Shown one piece after another: positions 1 to 10,805 of a DNA stretch of 64,000 nt. The translations under genes and the position numbers were made by a program. Origin of the DNA: Branchinecta lynchi (taxonomy: Eukaryota > Arthropoda > Branchiopoda > Anostraca > Branchinectidae); NCBI GenBank assembly GCA_023053575.1, contig JAKZAP010000001.1:27856533-27920532 (forward strand). The letters are read 5' to 3'. Position 1 is the first letter of the stretch, and each line of letters opens with the position of its first letter. Below the pieces are notes generated by a model. That model worked only from the letters and a program-made list of their open reading frames with translations, was not told the origin of the DNA and made no database searches.

Positions 1-930
1 AAACCGGAAATTTTTGTGAAACGCTTAGAGTGGAGGGATTGGGACGAAACTTGTTGGCAAGAAACTGCTCAAGTCCTAGATACATCGTTGACATAACAGG
101 GCCGGATTGGGGCACTGTGGGGGAGTTGGGGGGGGGGGGCGGAATTCGGCGATCCCGCGAGTTTGGTACTAGGACGATGATATTTGGTAGACATATCAGG
201 GACCCGGACAGACTGCCTTAAGAATAGTTGTTTCCCCGATCCGACCATCGTGGGGGGCGTGGAGTGATGGCGAATCCGGAATCTACTGGCATGCATAACT
301 TTTGAACGGGAGATCGGATCTGAATGAAACTTGGCAAGTGGAAAGAGCTGTCGTCTCAGATGTTCCACGTGCAGTCCGGACCGGATCCGATATTTGTGGG
401 GGGAGTTGGAGGGAGCCACCGAAAATTTTGTGAAACGCTTGGAGTCGAGAGATTGGGATAGAATCTGGTAAGAAAAACAAGCATAAGCCCTGTAGACACG
501 TTCTTGATAGGGGCTTACCGGGACTCTTTGGGGGGAGTTGGAGGAGGTTTCCCGGAATTCCAGTGATCGCGAGTTATGATGAGTCATAGATGACATATTT
601 TAGGGTTCGGACCGAATCCGAGCACGGTGCTCGAGCAATTTCCCGAAAAATGCTCAGATTCGAGTGAAACTTGATAGGCGGTAAGAGAAGATGATTAATT
701 TATGTGTCCGAACCAGATTCGGCCGTGGCAGGGGGAGGGTACCGGAAATAGTGTGGCACGTTTAGGAGTCAAACGAGTGGATCTAAAATTAAGGGAAGAA
801 AAGTAATATGCCCTAGATGATCCGACGGAATGCCAGAAATACTCAGACTCGAGTCAAGCCAGATTTCCTATTTCTAGGTCCGAACCTAGGGAGGTTGAAG
901 GTGGTATTTTGTGACATTATCATCTGCTTT
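1..930. repeat. Satellite block 1 (about 145-bp monomer, G-tract rich)
   Basis: Successive diverged units carry a GATGAAACTTGG-like core about every 135-147 bp (near 41, 174, 321 and 455) and a purine run of the form GGGGGGAGTTGGAGG between cores. The unit matches the blocks at 1950-2930 and 62160-63520, and the reverse complement of 43430-44345. Long open frames on both strands (for example 69-596 minus) arise from the repeat and are not genes. Confidence 0.8.
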
Positions 931-1489
931 GTTCCATTACCTAGGCCTACTCGTACCAAGTGCAATATGAGTTTTTTATAGCTGAATTTGTCTGAATCTA
1001 GCCTACATGTAAAATAAGTATAGTATAAAATAGCTAGGATGTATTACTGCAGGTCTGATTAAATAGATAGGCCAAAATCAGTAATAGAAACGAAATATTT
1101 GCTGTGATTCACAGAAAGCCAGCAAATTCATGCTAGGGTCCACATTACTTTTCATAGCTACCCTATCAACACCTATCTGTTTAAAAATCAATCACTTTAG
1201 CCACTTGCTAATGCTGCACGTAAACTTTATCGAAATATTTTCTTTCACTGTAAATAACATTCAAATCAACATATTTCTCTTATCCGAATATCATTACCTC
1301 TCTGTTAGATCTTTCAAAACAGCAAATGGTAGAAGGAGAAGTCTTAAAATTCTAAGAAATCATGTAAACAGAACTTCCCAGTTGTTGTTTTTTTATGGCA
1401 CTAGCCTTTCGTCCAAGTGCCATACAGCGATTGTAATTTGTGTCCGTCAGTCGGTCCTGGTTTTGCTAGTTCGGGCACTTCTAGATAAG
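931..1489. other. No recognisable feature
   Basis: AT-rich sequence between satellite blocks. A 123-codon plus-strand frame (1130-1501) has no recognisable motif and unremarkable composition, so I do not call it a gene. Confidence 0.5.
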
Positions 1490-1660
1490 CTTGGACGATG
1501 AAGCTTGGCAGGCATATCAGGAACTAGACCAGATTAAATTATAAATGGTCACTTCCCCGATCCGACCATCTGGAGGGGAGTGGAGGGAGGGGGAATCCGG
1601 AAAAATTAGATATTTTTAGCTTACGAAGGGGTGATCGGATCTTAATGAAACTTGATATAG
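1490..1660. repeat. Satellite fragment
   Basis: About one unit of the 145-bp satellite (the AAGCTTGGCAGGCATATCAG part through to the TTAATGAAACTTGATAT part), isolated between non-repeat DNA. It ends in a GTAT microsatellite at about 1661-1681. Confidence 0.7.
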
Positions 1661-1949
1661 GTATGTATGTATGTATGTATTGTACATGGAAAGCCCAAAG
1701 GGCCATGGTACAAAAATATTATGCAAATCAAATACTAACTACAGATTCAACACACTTTCTGAATACAAAACAAAGAAAACTAACTACACAGTTAAACACT
1801 TTAAAAGAACAAAGACCTGTGTCTCAGCCCCACCTGAACAAACACTGCCAGGTTTTTAATAGTAGTAAATGAACGACCCCCCATCAGACCATTTAGCCAC
1901 TCCTCATCGCCTGTCTGTCTCTGGAGCTGCTCCAACCTTAAATCATATG
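1661..1949. other. GTAT microsatellite, then unassigned DNA
   Basis: A (GTAT)n tract at about 1661-1681 is followed by low-complexity AT-rich sequence in which I see no gene. Confidence 0.5.
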
Positions 1950-2930
1950 GAAGGACCTCGTGTCTCAGACCCTCTATTTTAAATGCAGACCGGATCCGGT
2001 GAAATTGGGGGGAGTTGGAGGGGGAAACCGGAAATCTTGGAAAACACTTAGAGTGGAGGGATCCGGATGAAACTTGGTGGAAAGTACAAGCAAAAGTCTT
2101 AGATACGTGACTGATATAACCGGAACGGATCCGCTCACTTTGGGGGAGTTGGGGGGGGGAGAAGTCCGAATTTCTAGTGATCCCGCGAGTTCGGTGCTTC
2201 CTAGTGTGCTGGGACGATGGAAATTGACAGGCATGTCAGGGACCCGACCAGATTAAGTAGGAAATCGTCAATTCCCCGATTCGTCCATCTGGGGGGGGGG
2301 GGAGGGAGTGGAGGGAGGGTGAAGCCAAAATCTGAGGTATTTTTAGCTTGCGAACGGGTGATCGGATCTTGATGAAAGTTGATATTTAGGAATACCTCGT
2401 GTCTCAGACATCTCCCTTTAAATCCGGGCTGGATCCGATGACACTGGGGGGAGTTGAAGGAGGGAACCGGAAATTTTGAGAAACGATTAGAGTGGAGGGA
2501 TCGGGATGAAACCTGCTGGGAAAAACAACCACAAGTCCTAGACGTGTCGTTGACATAGCCGGACCGGATCAGGGCACTTTGGGGGAGTTGGGTTGGGGGT
2601 CCGGATTTCTAGCGATCCCGCTAGTTCGTCATACTTCCTGATGTCCTAGGGCGATGAAACTTGGCCGGTATGTCAGGGATCCGAACAGATTGACTTGAGA
2701 ACAGCCGTTTCCCCGACCCGACCATCGTGGGGGGAGTGGGTGGATGGGGAGTCCGGAATCTAGTGGCGTGCATAAGTTTTGAACGGGTGATCGGATCTGA
2801 ACGAAACTTGTCTGGTGAGCTATCGCCCCGGACGTTCAGTGTCACGTCCGGGTCGGGTCCAATATCTGTGGGGATGAGGGGGGGGAACTCTAGAAGCAGA
2901 GGGGTTTGGACGGAACTTAATGGATGGAGC
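1950..2930. repeat. Satellite block 2
   Basis: Same unit and orientation as block 1, with about seven monomers. Conceptual translation of the minus strand gives the same proline-rich peptide (PPTMVGSGK, FHPDPSTL) in each unit, which reflects repeat identity rather than coding selection. Confidence 0.8.
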
Positions 2931-3089
2931 AAGCATTAGACAGTCACGTGCATTTGCTATAGATAATCGAGACGATGCCGGAACTGCTCCGAAATGAGTG
3001 AAACTAAATATCCTATTTCTATTTCCGAACCGTATTTTTGGATGGCGGGTGTATTTTGTGACGTTCTCATCTACTTTCTTGTACAGCCT

Positions 3090-3470
3090 ACTCGTACAAG
3101 TGCCATATGAGCTCGTAGCTCTTGTTTCTTTCTGTATTACTGAATTATAAGCAAGAAACAAAGCCAGGGTATGGACACACAGATTCCCAGTTCTTGTTTT
3201 TTTCTTTCTGCATGATTGAATTATAAGCAAGAAACAAAGCCAGGGTATGGAAAATTTAAGAGTGGAATTCAAAGAAGCAACCATTGGTTGAAACAGATTT
3301 TATTGGGCTAATGTTGTACTGTGCCCAGTGCTTTCCGAGTTGTTGTTTTTTCTACTTTTCCTTATGACTGAGTTATAAGCAAGAAACAAAGCCAGGGTAT
3401 GAAAATTTGAGAGTGGAATTCAAAGAAGCAACCAAGCAACAGACTTTTATTGGGCTACTGTAGTTCTGTG
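3090..3470. repeat. Local tandem duplication (three copies)
   Basis: The phrase TATAAGCAAGAAACAAAGCC followed by AGGGTATG occurs at about 3146, 3222 and 3373, with related flanks including GAGTGGAATTCAAAGAAGCA. The first spacing is about 76 bp and the second about 150 bp, so the third copy carries extra sequence. Confidence 0.75.
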
Positions 3471-3870
3471 TCCAATGCTCCAATCTTGGAGGGACTGTGC
3501 CAAAAATTTAAGATTTCTGTTTGCCTGTGGGAATCAGTACCAGTTGCGGTGCCATCACATGCTCTGTGTACCAAAGGCCAGAAGAAGGAGACACTTCCTC
3601 TTAGGCAAGGACCCAGTTGGGCTGTTAGTGTTTTATATTCACAGACCCGTCATGAAAAGGGTCCCCCCTACTCCCCCCTAGTCAAACATTTTCCATCAGA
3701 CATGAACATTAGTCGAATAGTCAAAGGAAAAGGTCCCATAATCGATCTGGGGTACTAATGAATAACTGATTTTAGAATAAACAGTATAGGCTAATAAATT
3801 GCTTGAGTCTGCATGTTAGGGTACCAGATAAGTAACAAATCACACATTAAACAACCTTGTTGTTTTTCAG

Positions 3871-3940
3871 GCTCAGAGTCAAATCGCAACCTGGTTATCA
3901 ACCACTGTTCACTTTTATGATGAATTTTGGCCGGTCCAAA
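3871..3940 (+). CDS. Candidate orphan internal exon
   Basis: A 70-bp segment is bounded by a strong acceptor (TTGTTGTTTTTCAG) and a consensus donor (GTAAGTATT). Its first frame is fully open and reads AQSQIATWLSTTVHFYDEFW, which looks like ordinary protein. I found no partner exons nearby and do not recognise the product. It could be one exon of a gene extending outside the window, a pseudo-exon inside repeat DNA, or chance. Confidence 0.3.
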
Positions 3941-4070
3941 GTAAGTATTAAGGTTCAATTAGTTATTTGTTCTGTTGGATTGCAATATGTGTACCGAGAT
4001 TGTTTACTGGTTGCACAGATAGTCATAATCTTGGTTAGGGGTGTAGAATTTTTTGTTTTTTAAGAAGCAA

Positions 4071-5343
4071 AATAGCTTTTGCATGGGTTGTGTGGACTTG
4101 TACTCAAATTTTGAAGAACTTTGAAATGAAATTGTAAAGTGTAAATTGTAAACACTTATTTTTCAACGATTTTCAGTAAATTTTCATGATAGAGATAATT
4201 TAGTCTTGCACCGGGTCTATTCTTGTTGGCCGGGAACGTGTTGCGTTGCCGTGAAACGAACGGCGAGTTTTGTCGGTTTATTTCAAGTCCTGTCGGTACA
4301 AATTGGAGCCATAAAGGCAAAAGGCTATAGTGACGCCCTTACCCACGGCGAATTACGTTGGGAACTGTACTGGGTTTCAGGAAAGGCTTCAAATCGGATA
4401 AGAGGCCGGCAGACCGATTTTCATTATATGGATGTTCCACGTGCACGTCCGACCCTTAGCTGAGACCCTTAGCTGAAATACAATATCCTGCCTACCCTTG
4501 CAGGTGCCATAAAAGCTTTCAGCTCTTGTTGAACCATATTTTGCGGCAGAGAAGTAGCTCGCCCGGATTATTCAAAACTAGAAATTCTCGACGTAAAATT
4601 TTGTTACATAGACAAATAGAGATTCAGTACAGGGAAATGAGTACGTACTGGATCTGTAACTGTGATAGGCCGATTATCGACCATAAAACGATTGTGAACG
4701 AAAAGTGAGCGTTAACGAAACCAATAAATGCTGAAAGAGGAGATAGGATACACTTTGAAGTGTAGATCTGTAGAGCGGGAATGGATGGAATTACCACTGA
4801 AGTGTGATTAATAATTATCTTGAGTATGACGTGTCCTTTAATTAAGCAATGTAGGCTATGCTGATACGCTGAACTACGGGGAAGGTCGCAGGAAGTGTGA
4901 TAGGAAGGACATCATTTTAATGCATTCCATCGCGGGCAAGCTAGATTAAACCCGAACGTGAAAGAAACGTATATATCTTTTAATAAGTTCACGGGCTCCA
5001 TCGGAAATGGGATCTTCTACAGGTTTCTTATATATTTTTGGCTGACAGATGAGCTTACCTATCTTTCACAGGAGGCAAGAGGCGGTACGCAAGATGAAGA
5101 ATGGAAGAAGGATTCATAATTTTATGCTCAGTTTCATGGGTTTGATTACAAATATTGGTCTCGTTCATGGCATTACCTTTTAATTTCCTATAGCCTACGA
5201 AGAACAGTAAAGAAACGATTCGAGACGAGAGGAAGTTGACGTTTAAGTAGATACACCCTGAGATGCTTGCTGGTTCAGATTTAACTGATACAAGATAACT
5301 GAGAGCTAGTCAACAATTCTCAACCTCTTCTGATTTTGAATTT
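4071..5343. other. No gene recognised
   Basis: Mostly unassigned sequence. A short direct duplication (GACCCTTAGCTGA twice at about 4450-4475) and a fragment of the dispersed repeat with GTGCCATAAAAGCTTTCAGC at 4507 are visible. Confidence 0.5.
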
Positions 5344-5778
5344 TGGGATCCCAAAACGTAAGTGGAAGGATACCTACGACATCGCAAAAGTTGTCCGTCT
5401 GTTCGTCTGTCTGTCTGTCTGTGAGCACGAAAACTCTCGAAGGGAATGAGATAATTTAATGAAGCTTCTTGGGAGGATCCTTCGGGGCAAGGAAAAGGTC
5501 GCGTATTTGGATTAAACTTGGTGTGAGGATTCTTTGGGTCAAGGGACAGGTCGAGTTCGTAGATGGGTTCTGTATTATAGGGGTTAACACACATGCTGAA
5601 TCCATATCTGAACTTGGTTTTCTCAGATGATTTGCTTTTGGCCTGAATCTGTTTCTAAATTTTAATAGTAAAAATATTCCAGGAGTCTGGCTAAGACTGG
5701 ATCTGGCGGCAAAGACAAAACCTAATTGTCTATATCGAATATTAAATTTGTGGGATCCCATCGAAACCTTTGGTCTTG
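5344..5778 (+). mobile_element. GGGATCCC-ended element, copy 1 (short)
   Basis: Starts with GGGATCCCAAAACGTAAGTG (5345) and ends with GGGATCCCATCGAAACCTTT followed by GGTCTTG (5778). The same ends bound 28006-29020 and, inverted, 44531-45773. Near the left end is a GTCTGTCTGTCTGTCTGT run followed by ACTCTCGAAGGGAATGAGAT, present in all three copies. This copy lacks the internal 120-130 bp tandem units of the longer ones. No coding capacity is evident. Confidence 0.75.
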
Positions 5779-6119
5779 TTCCATTACTGTTCAATTTCTA
5801 GTATCCTTTAATAATGTGTTTAATGGATACAGCCAACACTAGGAAAACACCACACTGTAAGAAGACACCAAGCAAAAGGAAACGGAACTTCTACTTCGTG
5901 GTCAACCTGCCATTTTCTGCCCCTTTCCCCGCGAATAAGCTCGAGAAATAAAAAAAAAGACACGCAAGAACATGCTCAACACGGAATGAACATGAGTCCT
6001 ACTCCTTTTTTCACACCAACAAGGTCGACAACCAGAAGAAGGGACAGGGTGTTAAATCTAGAGGTTAAACTATAAATTTGTAAGATGCCGTAAGAACCAC
6101 AGAATATGATATTTATCTG
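5779..6119. other. No feature recognised
   Basis: Unassigned single-copy-looking sequence before the minisatellite. Confidence 0.5.
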
Positions 6120-9015
6120 TAAAGGTGTTAGCTGCCGACCCGTAAAGGTTTCACTGGTTCTGGTATGCCGTGCCTTTCTTAGTATCTGCTCTTTTTTTTA
6201 GTACTCGAGTTGTGACGATGACGATCATAGAAGAACGGGTAAATTAGTAAATTAGTTGCCGACCCCTGACGGGACACTATATTGTATACTGAAAATTCCG
6301 GAGCCTAAAAGAAGGCACGTTGTAGAATCTCCTTTTCAACGCAAAGAAGCTCGAGTACTAAAATGTGGCACGCCAGAAAACGGGTCCTAAAAAGGCACGT
6401 TGGAGAATTACCTTGTTTTATCCCAAGAAGCTCGAGTACTAAAAAGAGGCACGCCAGAAAATGGGTCCAAGGCATGTTATAGAACCCCTATTTTATTCTT
6501 TCAAGCTTCTTTTAGAAGCTCTTTTATCACCTATGATAAGCCAAGCAGAAAACGGGCCCTGCGACTTTCTATATGCGAATCAAGCTGGAAATCGAAGAGA
6601 AGGCACAGTGAAGAGCAAGAAACGTCACGCAAAGAACGTTGTTGATTGGTTTACAAAGGAGGGATGCGTGACGTTTATTGTTCTTCCCGAGGGTTAACTG
6701 GTGAGTTTCGGACGGGGCTATGTCAATGGTGAAGGGTGAAAAATGTGTTAGTTGCCGACCCCTGATGGGATAGCATAATGTTTACCGCCACCTCCGGAGC
6801 CTAAAAGAAGGCACGTTATAGAATCCCCTTTATTATGGGATTCTAGCTCAAGTACTAAGAAGAAGCACGCCAGAAAACGGATACTAGATACTGTAAGTAG
6901 AATAGTTGCCGACCCCTGCCTAGTTGTGTAGCCTACCGATGCCTCTAGAGCCTAAAAGTGATAAACTAAAGAGGGGCACGCAAAAAAATGGGTCCTAAAA
7001 CGGCAAGTTATGGAATTCCCGTTTTTAACGCCAAGACATCCGAGAACTAAAAAGATACACTCCAAAAAACGTGTCCGAATAAGGCACGTTACGAAATTCC
7101 TCTTTTCTAACGCAAAGACGCTCGCGTACTAAAAAGAAGCACGCGAAAACACGGGTCCTAAAAGGTCACGTTACGGATTCCCTTTTTTAACGCAAAGACG
7201 CTCGAGTACTAAAAAGAAGCACGCCAAAAAACTGAACCTAAAAGGCACTTAATAGAATCACCGTAACCCAAAGAAGTCCAGTACTAAATAAAGGCACGCA
7301 GAAAAGGGTCCTAAAAAGGCACGCCGAAAAAGGGACCTAAAAAGGCACGCCAAAAAAGGGTCTTAAAAAGGCACGGCAGAAAAGGGTCCTAAAAAGGCAC
7401 CTTATAGAATCACCTAACCCAAAGAAGTCGAGTACTAAAAAAAGGCACGCCAGAAAAGGGTCCTAAAATGCAATGCCACGCCAGAAAAGGGACCTAAAAA
7501 GGCTCGCCAGAAAAGGGTCATAAAAAGGCACTTAATAGAATCACCTAAAGCATTGTCCTAATAGGTGTAATAAGGTGAATAGCGCTATACGCGATGTTTA
7601 CGTCTTAACACACACGCCTGTTCAAATACAACCCAAGAGGTTCTTATCAATGCGGCTTCCGGTGTTGCCAAGGTAATACAATTTTTCGAGCTCTAAAAAT
7701 ATCCGAAAAGGTTCTTGGTACTACTTGAAGTACACGAGTACAATATAACGCAAACTATACTGTAAAAAAGCTATTAAAATAACGGATGGACAGCATTGAT
7801 CCTCGAACTGACGAAAAGCCCTCGTAATAGAACAGAAACGTGCTTTGTTAAGAAAAGTTGTTTCTTTAGCTTCCAACAAAGTAGAACTGTTGTGCTTTCT
7901 TTGGCAACCCTGACGACGCTGCGCCTCTCCTCGGCCCGCTGGCGGAACCAACCGAGCGATCTGATTCGCCCTGCATAAGCCAGAATAGAACGCTAGTCTA
8001 TTCTCCTTATTCACCTTATTACAGCGCGCTCCGAGGAAAAGAGGAATCTGTAATAAGTCTTATACGCGGTAATACACCTATTAGGACAATGCTTAACCCA
8101 AAGAAGTTGAGCGCTAAAAAAAGGCGGTCCTAAAAAGGCACGCCAGAAAAGGGACCTAAAAAGGCACGCCAGAAAAGGGACCTAAAAAGGCACGCTAGAA
8201 AAGGGTCCTAAAAAGGCACGTTAAAGAATCACCTTTTATAACCCAATGAAGTCGAGTACTGATAAAAAAGGCACGCCAGAAAAGGGTCCTGAAAATGCAC
8301 GCCAGAAAAGGGTCCTAAAAAGGCACGCCAAAAAGGGTCCTAAAAAGGCACGTTAAATAATCACCTTCTTTAACCCAAAGAAGTCGAGTAGCATACTAGA
8401 AAAAGGCACGCCAGAAAAGGGTCCTAAAAAGGCACGCCAAAAAGGGTCCTAAAAAGGCACGTTATAGAATCACCTTTTTTAACCCAAAGAAGTCGAGTAG
8501 TCTACTAGAAAAATGCTCGCCAGAAAAGGGTCCTAAAAACGCACGCCAGAAAAGGGACCTAAACGAGCACTAAAAAAAGGCGCGCCAGAAAAATCCATTT
8601 TTATGCAAAGAAGCTCGAGTACTAAAAAGAGGCACGCCAGAAAAAGGGTCCTAAAAGGCACGTTATAGAATCACCTTTTAACCCAAAGAAGTCGAGTAGC
8701 CTACTAGAAAAAGGCACGCCAGAAAAGGGTCCTAAAAAGGCACGCCAGAAAGGGTCCTAAAAAGGCACGTTATAGAATCACCTTTTTTAACCCAAAGAAG
8801 TCGAGCACAAAAAAGGCACGCCAAAAAAAATTTTATGCAAAGAAGCTGGAGTACTAAAAAGAGGCACGCCAGAAAACGGGTCCTAAAAAAAGGCACAGAC
8901 GGTGCATGCCTCCTGGTGCAGGCATGCCTTCTTTTAGTATGCCGTGCCTCTTTTTAGTACGTGTGCCTCTTTTTAGTAGCATGCCTCCTGCACCATGCCG
9001 TGCCGTGCCGTGCCT
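6120..9015. repeat. 26-bp minisatellite with longer composite units
   Basis: Built from a 26-bp unit, GGCACGCCAGAAAAGGGTCC plus TAAAAA, alternating with a longer phrase containing CACGTTATAGAATCACC, AACCCAAAGAAGTCGAGTAC and TAAAAA. Orientation flips at both edges: about 6165-6215 and 8935-9010 carry the reverse complement (TGCCGTGCCTCTTTTTAGT). It is interrupted at 7549-8093 by a MITE and runs into the 3' end of the transposase-like ORF at about 9015. Confidence 0.85.
7549..8093. mobile_element. Harbinger-like MITE, copy 1 (545 bp)
   Basis: Terminal inverted repeats begin AGCATTGTCCTAATAGGTGT and end with its complement. The element is flanked by TAA at 7546-7548 and 8094-8096. The target phrase CACCTAACCC is intact elsewhere in the minisatellite, so the insertion point and 3-bp duplication are clear. 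TAA/TTA duplications are typical of the PIF/Harbinger superfamily. Copies 2 and 3 are at 41332-41856 and 59188-59749. There is no transposase, so it is non-autonomous. Confidence 0.85.
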
Positions 9016-10796
9016 CTTTTTAGTCGATCCCACATTATACGGCCGGGGATTGTGTCTAGCAGTGGTTATTACAGTGTACCATTGACTAGGAGCGTGGATG
9101 AGCACGTTCTTGAGGTTGGAATCTATGGCTGAGTGTATACTGTCTACGGGCATGTACGTATGACCGCTTAAGAGAAAGTTCATCTCAATTTCCTCCACAT
9201 TCTTTGACGACTGCAAAAAGAAAAACAGCATCGAAATCATTGGGCGATTCCTATTCTGACCACTGCAGCAGTCACAAAAGAGAGAAATCTTTTTGATGTC
9301 ACCCCTTTTGTCGACATCTTGCAACCATTTGTAAAGACAGCTGCAGATCTCATTGCACCCTCGCAAACCATCTTTCTCTTGCCAAACGTAACAATAGCCG
9401 TCTCGTGTAACCTGTTCGTAGACTGTCAAATTGTACACAGCATACTTCCTTGCATAGTAGAGCAGCATGCTCTCTCCGTAAGGTGTCGTTAGTACTCTTT
9501 CTAAATCGAAAGAACCACACAAAAAACTGCTATCTTCTTTTGCCTTCTCCCTATCTCTCGAGTGCTTCTGATACGTCGCATCTTTTTCGATTATGTGGTC
9601 TCCAAGGTCAATCTTTTCCTCAGTTGTCAGTTCCTTACTCTTCGACAACTCGCATTTGGTACATTTATCCTTTTTAGGCCTGTGAAAGGCTATGTCATAG
9701 GTTGAAAGAAGTCTCTCAAATGATTTCTTCTGTAACGTTCCAAGTCCTTTTTTGACACAGTCTGCTCTGTAGAGGGAGAACAGGAATGATTTGTTCTTCA
9801 GTTCACTCGGTAAGTACATTTTATTACTCTCTTTTCGTGAATAGTGAGATGACATCACAGGGAGACCTTTGATCCAATCCTTTGCAATTTTCATGACGGT
9901 GTCTGGTGTTCTGTTGACCGGTTGATGTCTACCTCGCTCATCGGATTTTGCAGTCCGGAACTCAGCCTTTACGACATTATCTGTTACAAAATGATCGCTT
10001 AGATCCAACGACTTGAGAAAAAATTGTTTGCAGACTTTAACTGTTTCACCATCTTGGTGGGGGTACATGTAAATCAGGGTGTGCTTTCTCCTGGAGACTT
10101 CTTCTTCGGTGGTCAGTTGTTTTACTGGAGACACAGTTACGTAGTTGCAAATCCAGTCCTTCTTTCTATCTGGTGACGAAATTTTCCAGTAGTGTTGAAA
10201 AACGTTCTGTCGCTGATCCTCACTAATAGTTTTGCACCATAGGCACCGTTTTCTCTCACCAAAGCATGGGTTCGGTTGTAGTTTCCTTTCTTTCTGGAAT
10301 TCACCTCTCTTGAAATGCTTCTCGTAAGTTTTGCCCATCAGTTTCGCCTCTTTCTTTAGTACCCTTACGGACTTCGACTTGGGACGCTTTTCTTGAACAC
10401 ACCTTTCCTCTGTCGAATCAATACTGTTTAGCGTATTGTTGGCACTGTCATCTCCTACCTCTGGGATCGGAGTTGGATCAATACCGTCATTTGCTGATCC
10501 TGCATCGTCACTGGTGTTTTCTGCTACCGAGGCATCAACTGCTGCACGTTCCGGTGAAAGTTCGCGTTCTGCAGAACTTGTTTCTGCTTCAGTCGTGTCA
10601 AGTCTCTGGTTTGAAACAAGACACATTGTGATAGAAGACTTTCTTTGCCTCTTAGTTTGCTTGTTTGCAACTTCTTCTTTCGTAGGGTTGTGCCCTTGCC
10701 ACTCTGCGTCATCAGATGAATCATCACCTGGAACGAACTCATCTGAATCATCGATCTCGCTGAGATCTTCGAGTTGGCCTTCACTGTCAGACTCCA
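9016..10796 (-). CDS. Transposase-like protein, DUF7869-type, 3' truncated
   Basis: One uninterrupted frame of about 590 codons from the ATG at 10796. A longer frame opens at a TTG at 10806, but that lies in the adjacent retrotransposon tail. The N-terminus is acidic (MESDSEGQLEDLSEIDDSDE), then a basic region, then a cysteine-bearing segment (CLWCKTI; CTKCEL). The C-terminal half has three acidic motifs spaced as in an RNase H-like fold: SFDLERVL, LFCDCCSGQNRN and GHTYMPVDSIHSAI. This resembles the animal family I know as DUF7869, often seen in multicopy transposon-like genes; the catalytic role is inferred. The second motif reads CDCC where I remember DNC, so activity is doubtful. The natural C-terminus is lost: after HNPRPYNV at about 9025 the frame reads into minisatellite DNA and stops at 8854. 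Confidence 0.6.
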
Positions 10797-10805
10797 TGTA
10801 GCTCA

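Noticed and set aside
69..596. 175-codon minus-strand frame in the satellite
   Set aside because: The same peptide recurs in each satellite block and in both G-rich and C-rich orientation. It is repeat-derived with no start or splice context.
6120..9015. CRISPR-like array in the minisatellite
   Set aside because: Units are contiguous with no unique spacers of constant length, and the context is animal DNA.
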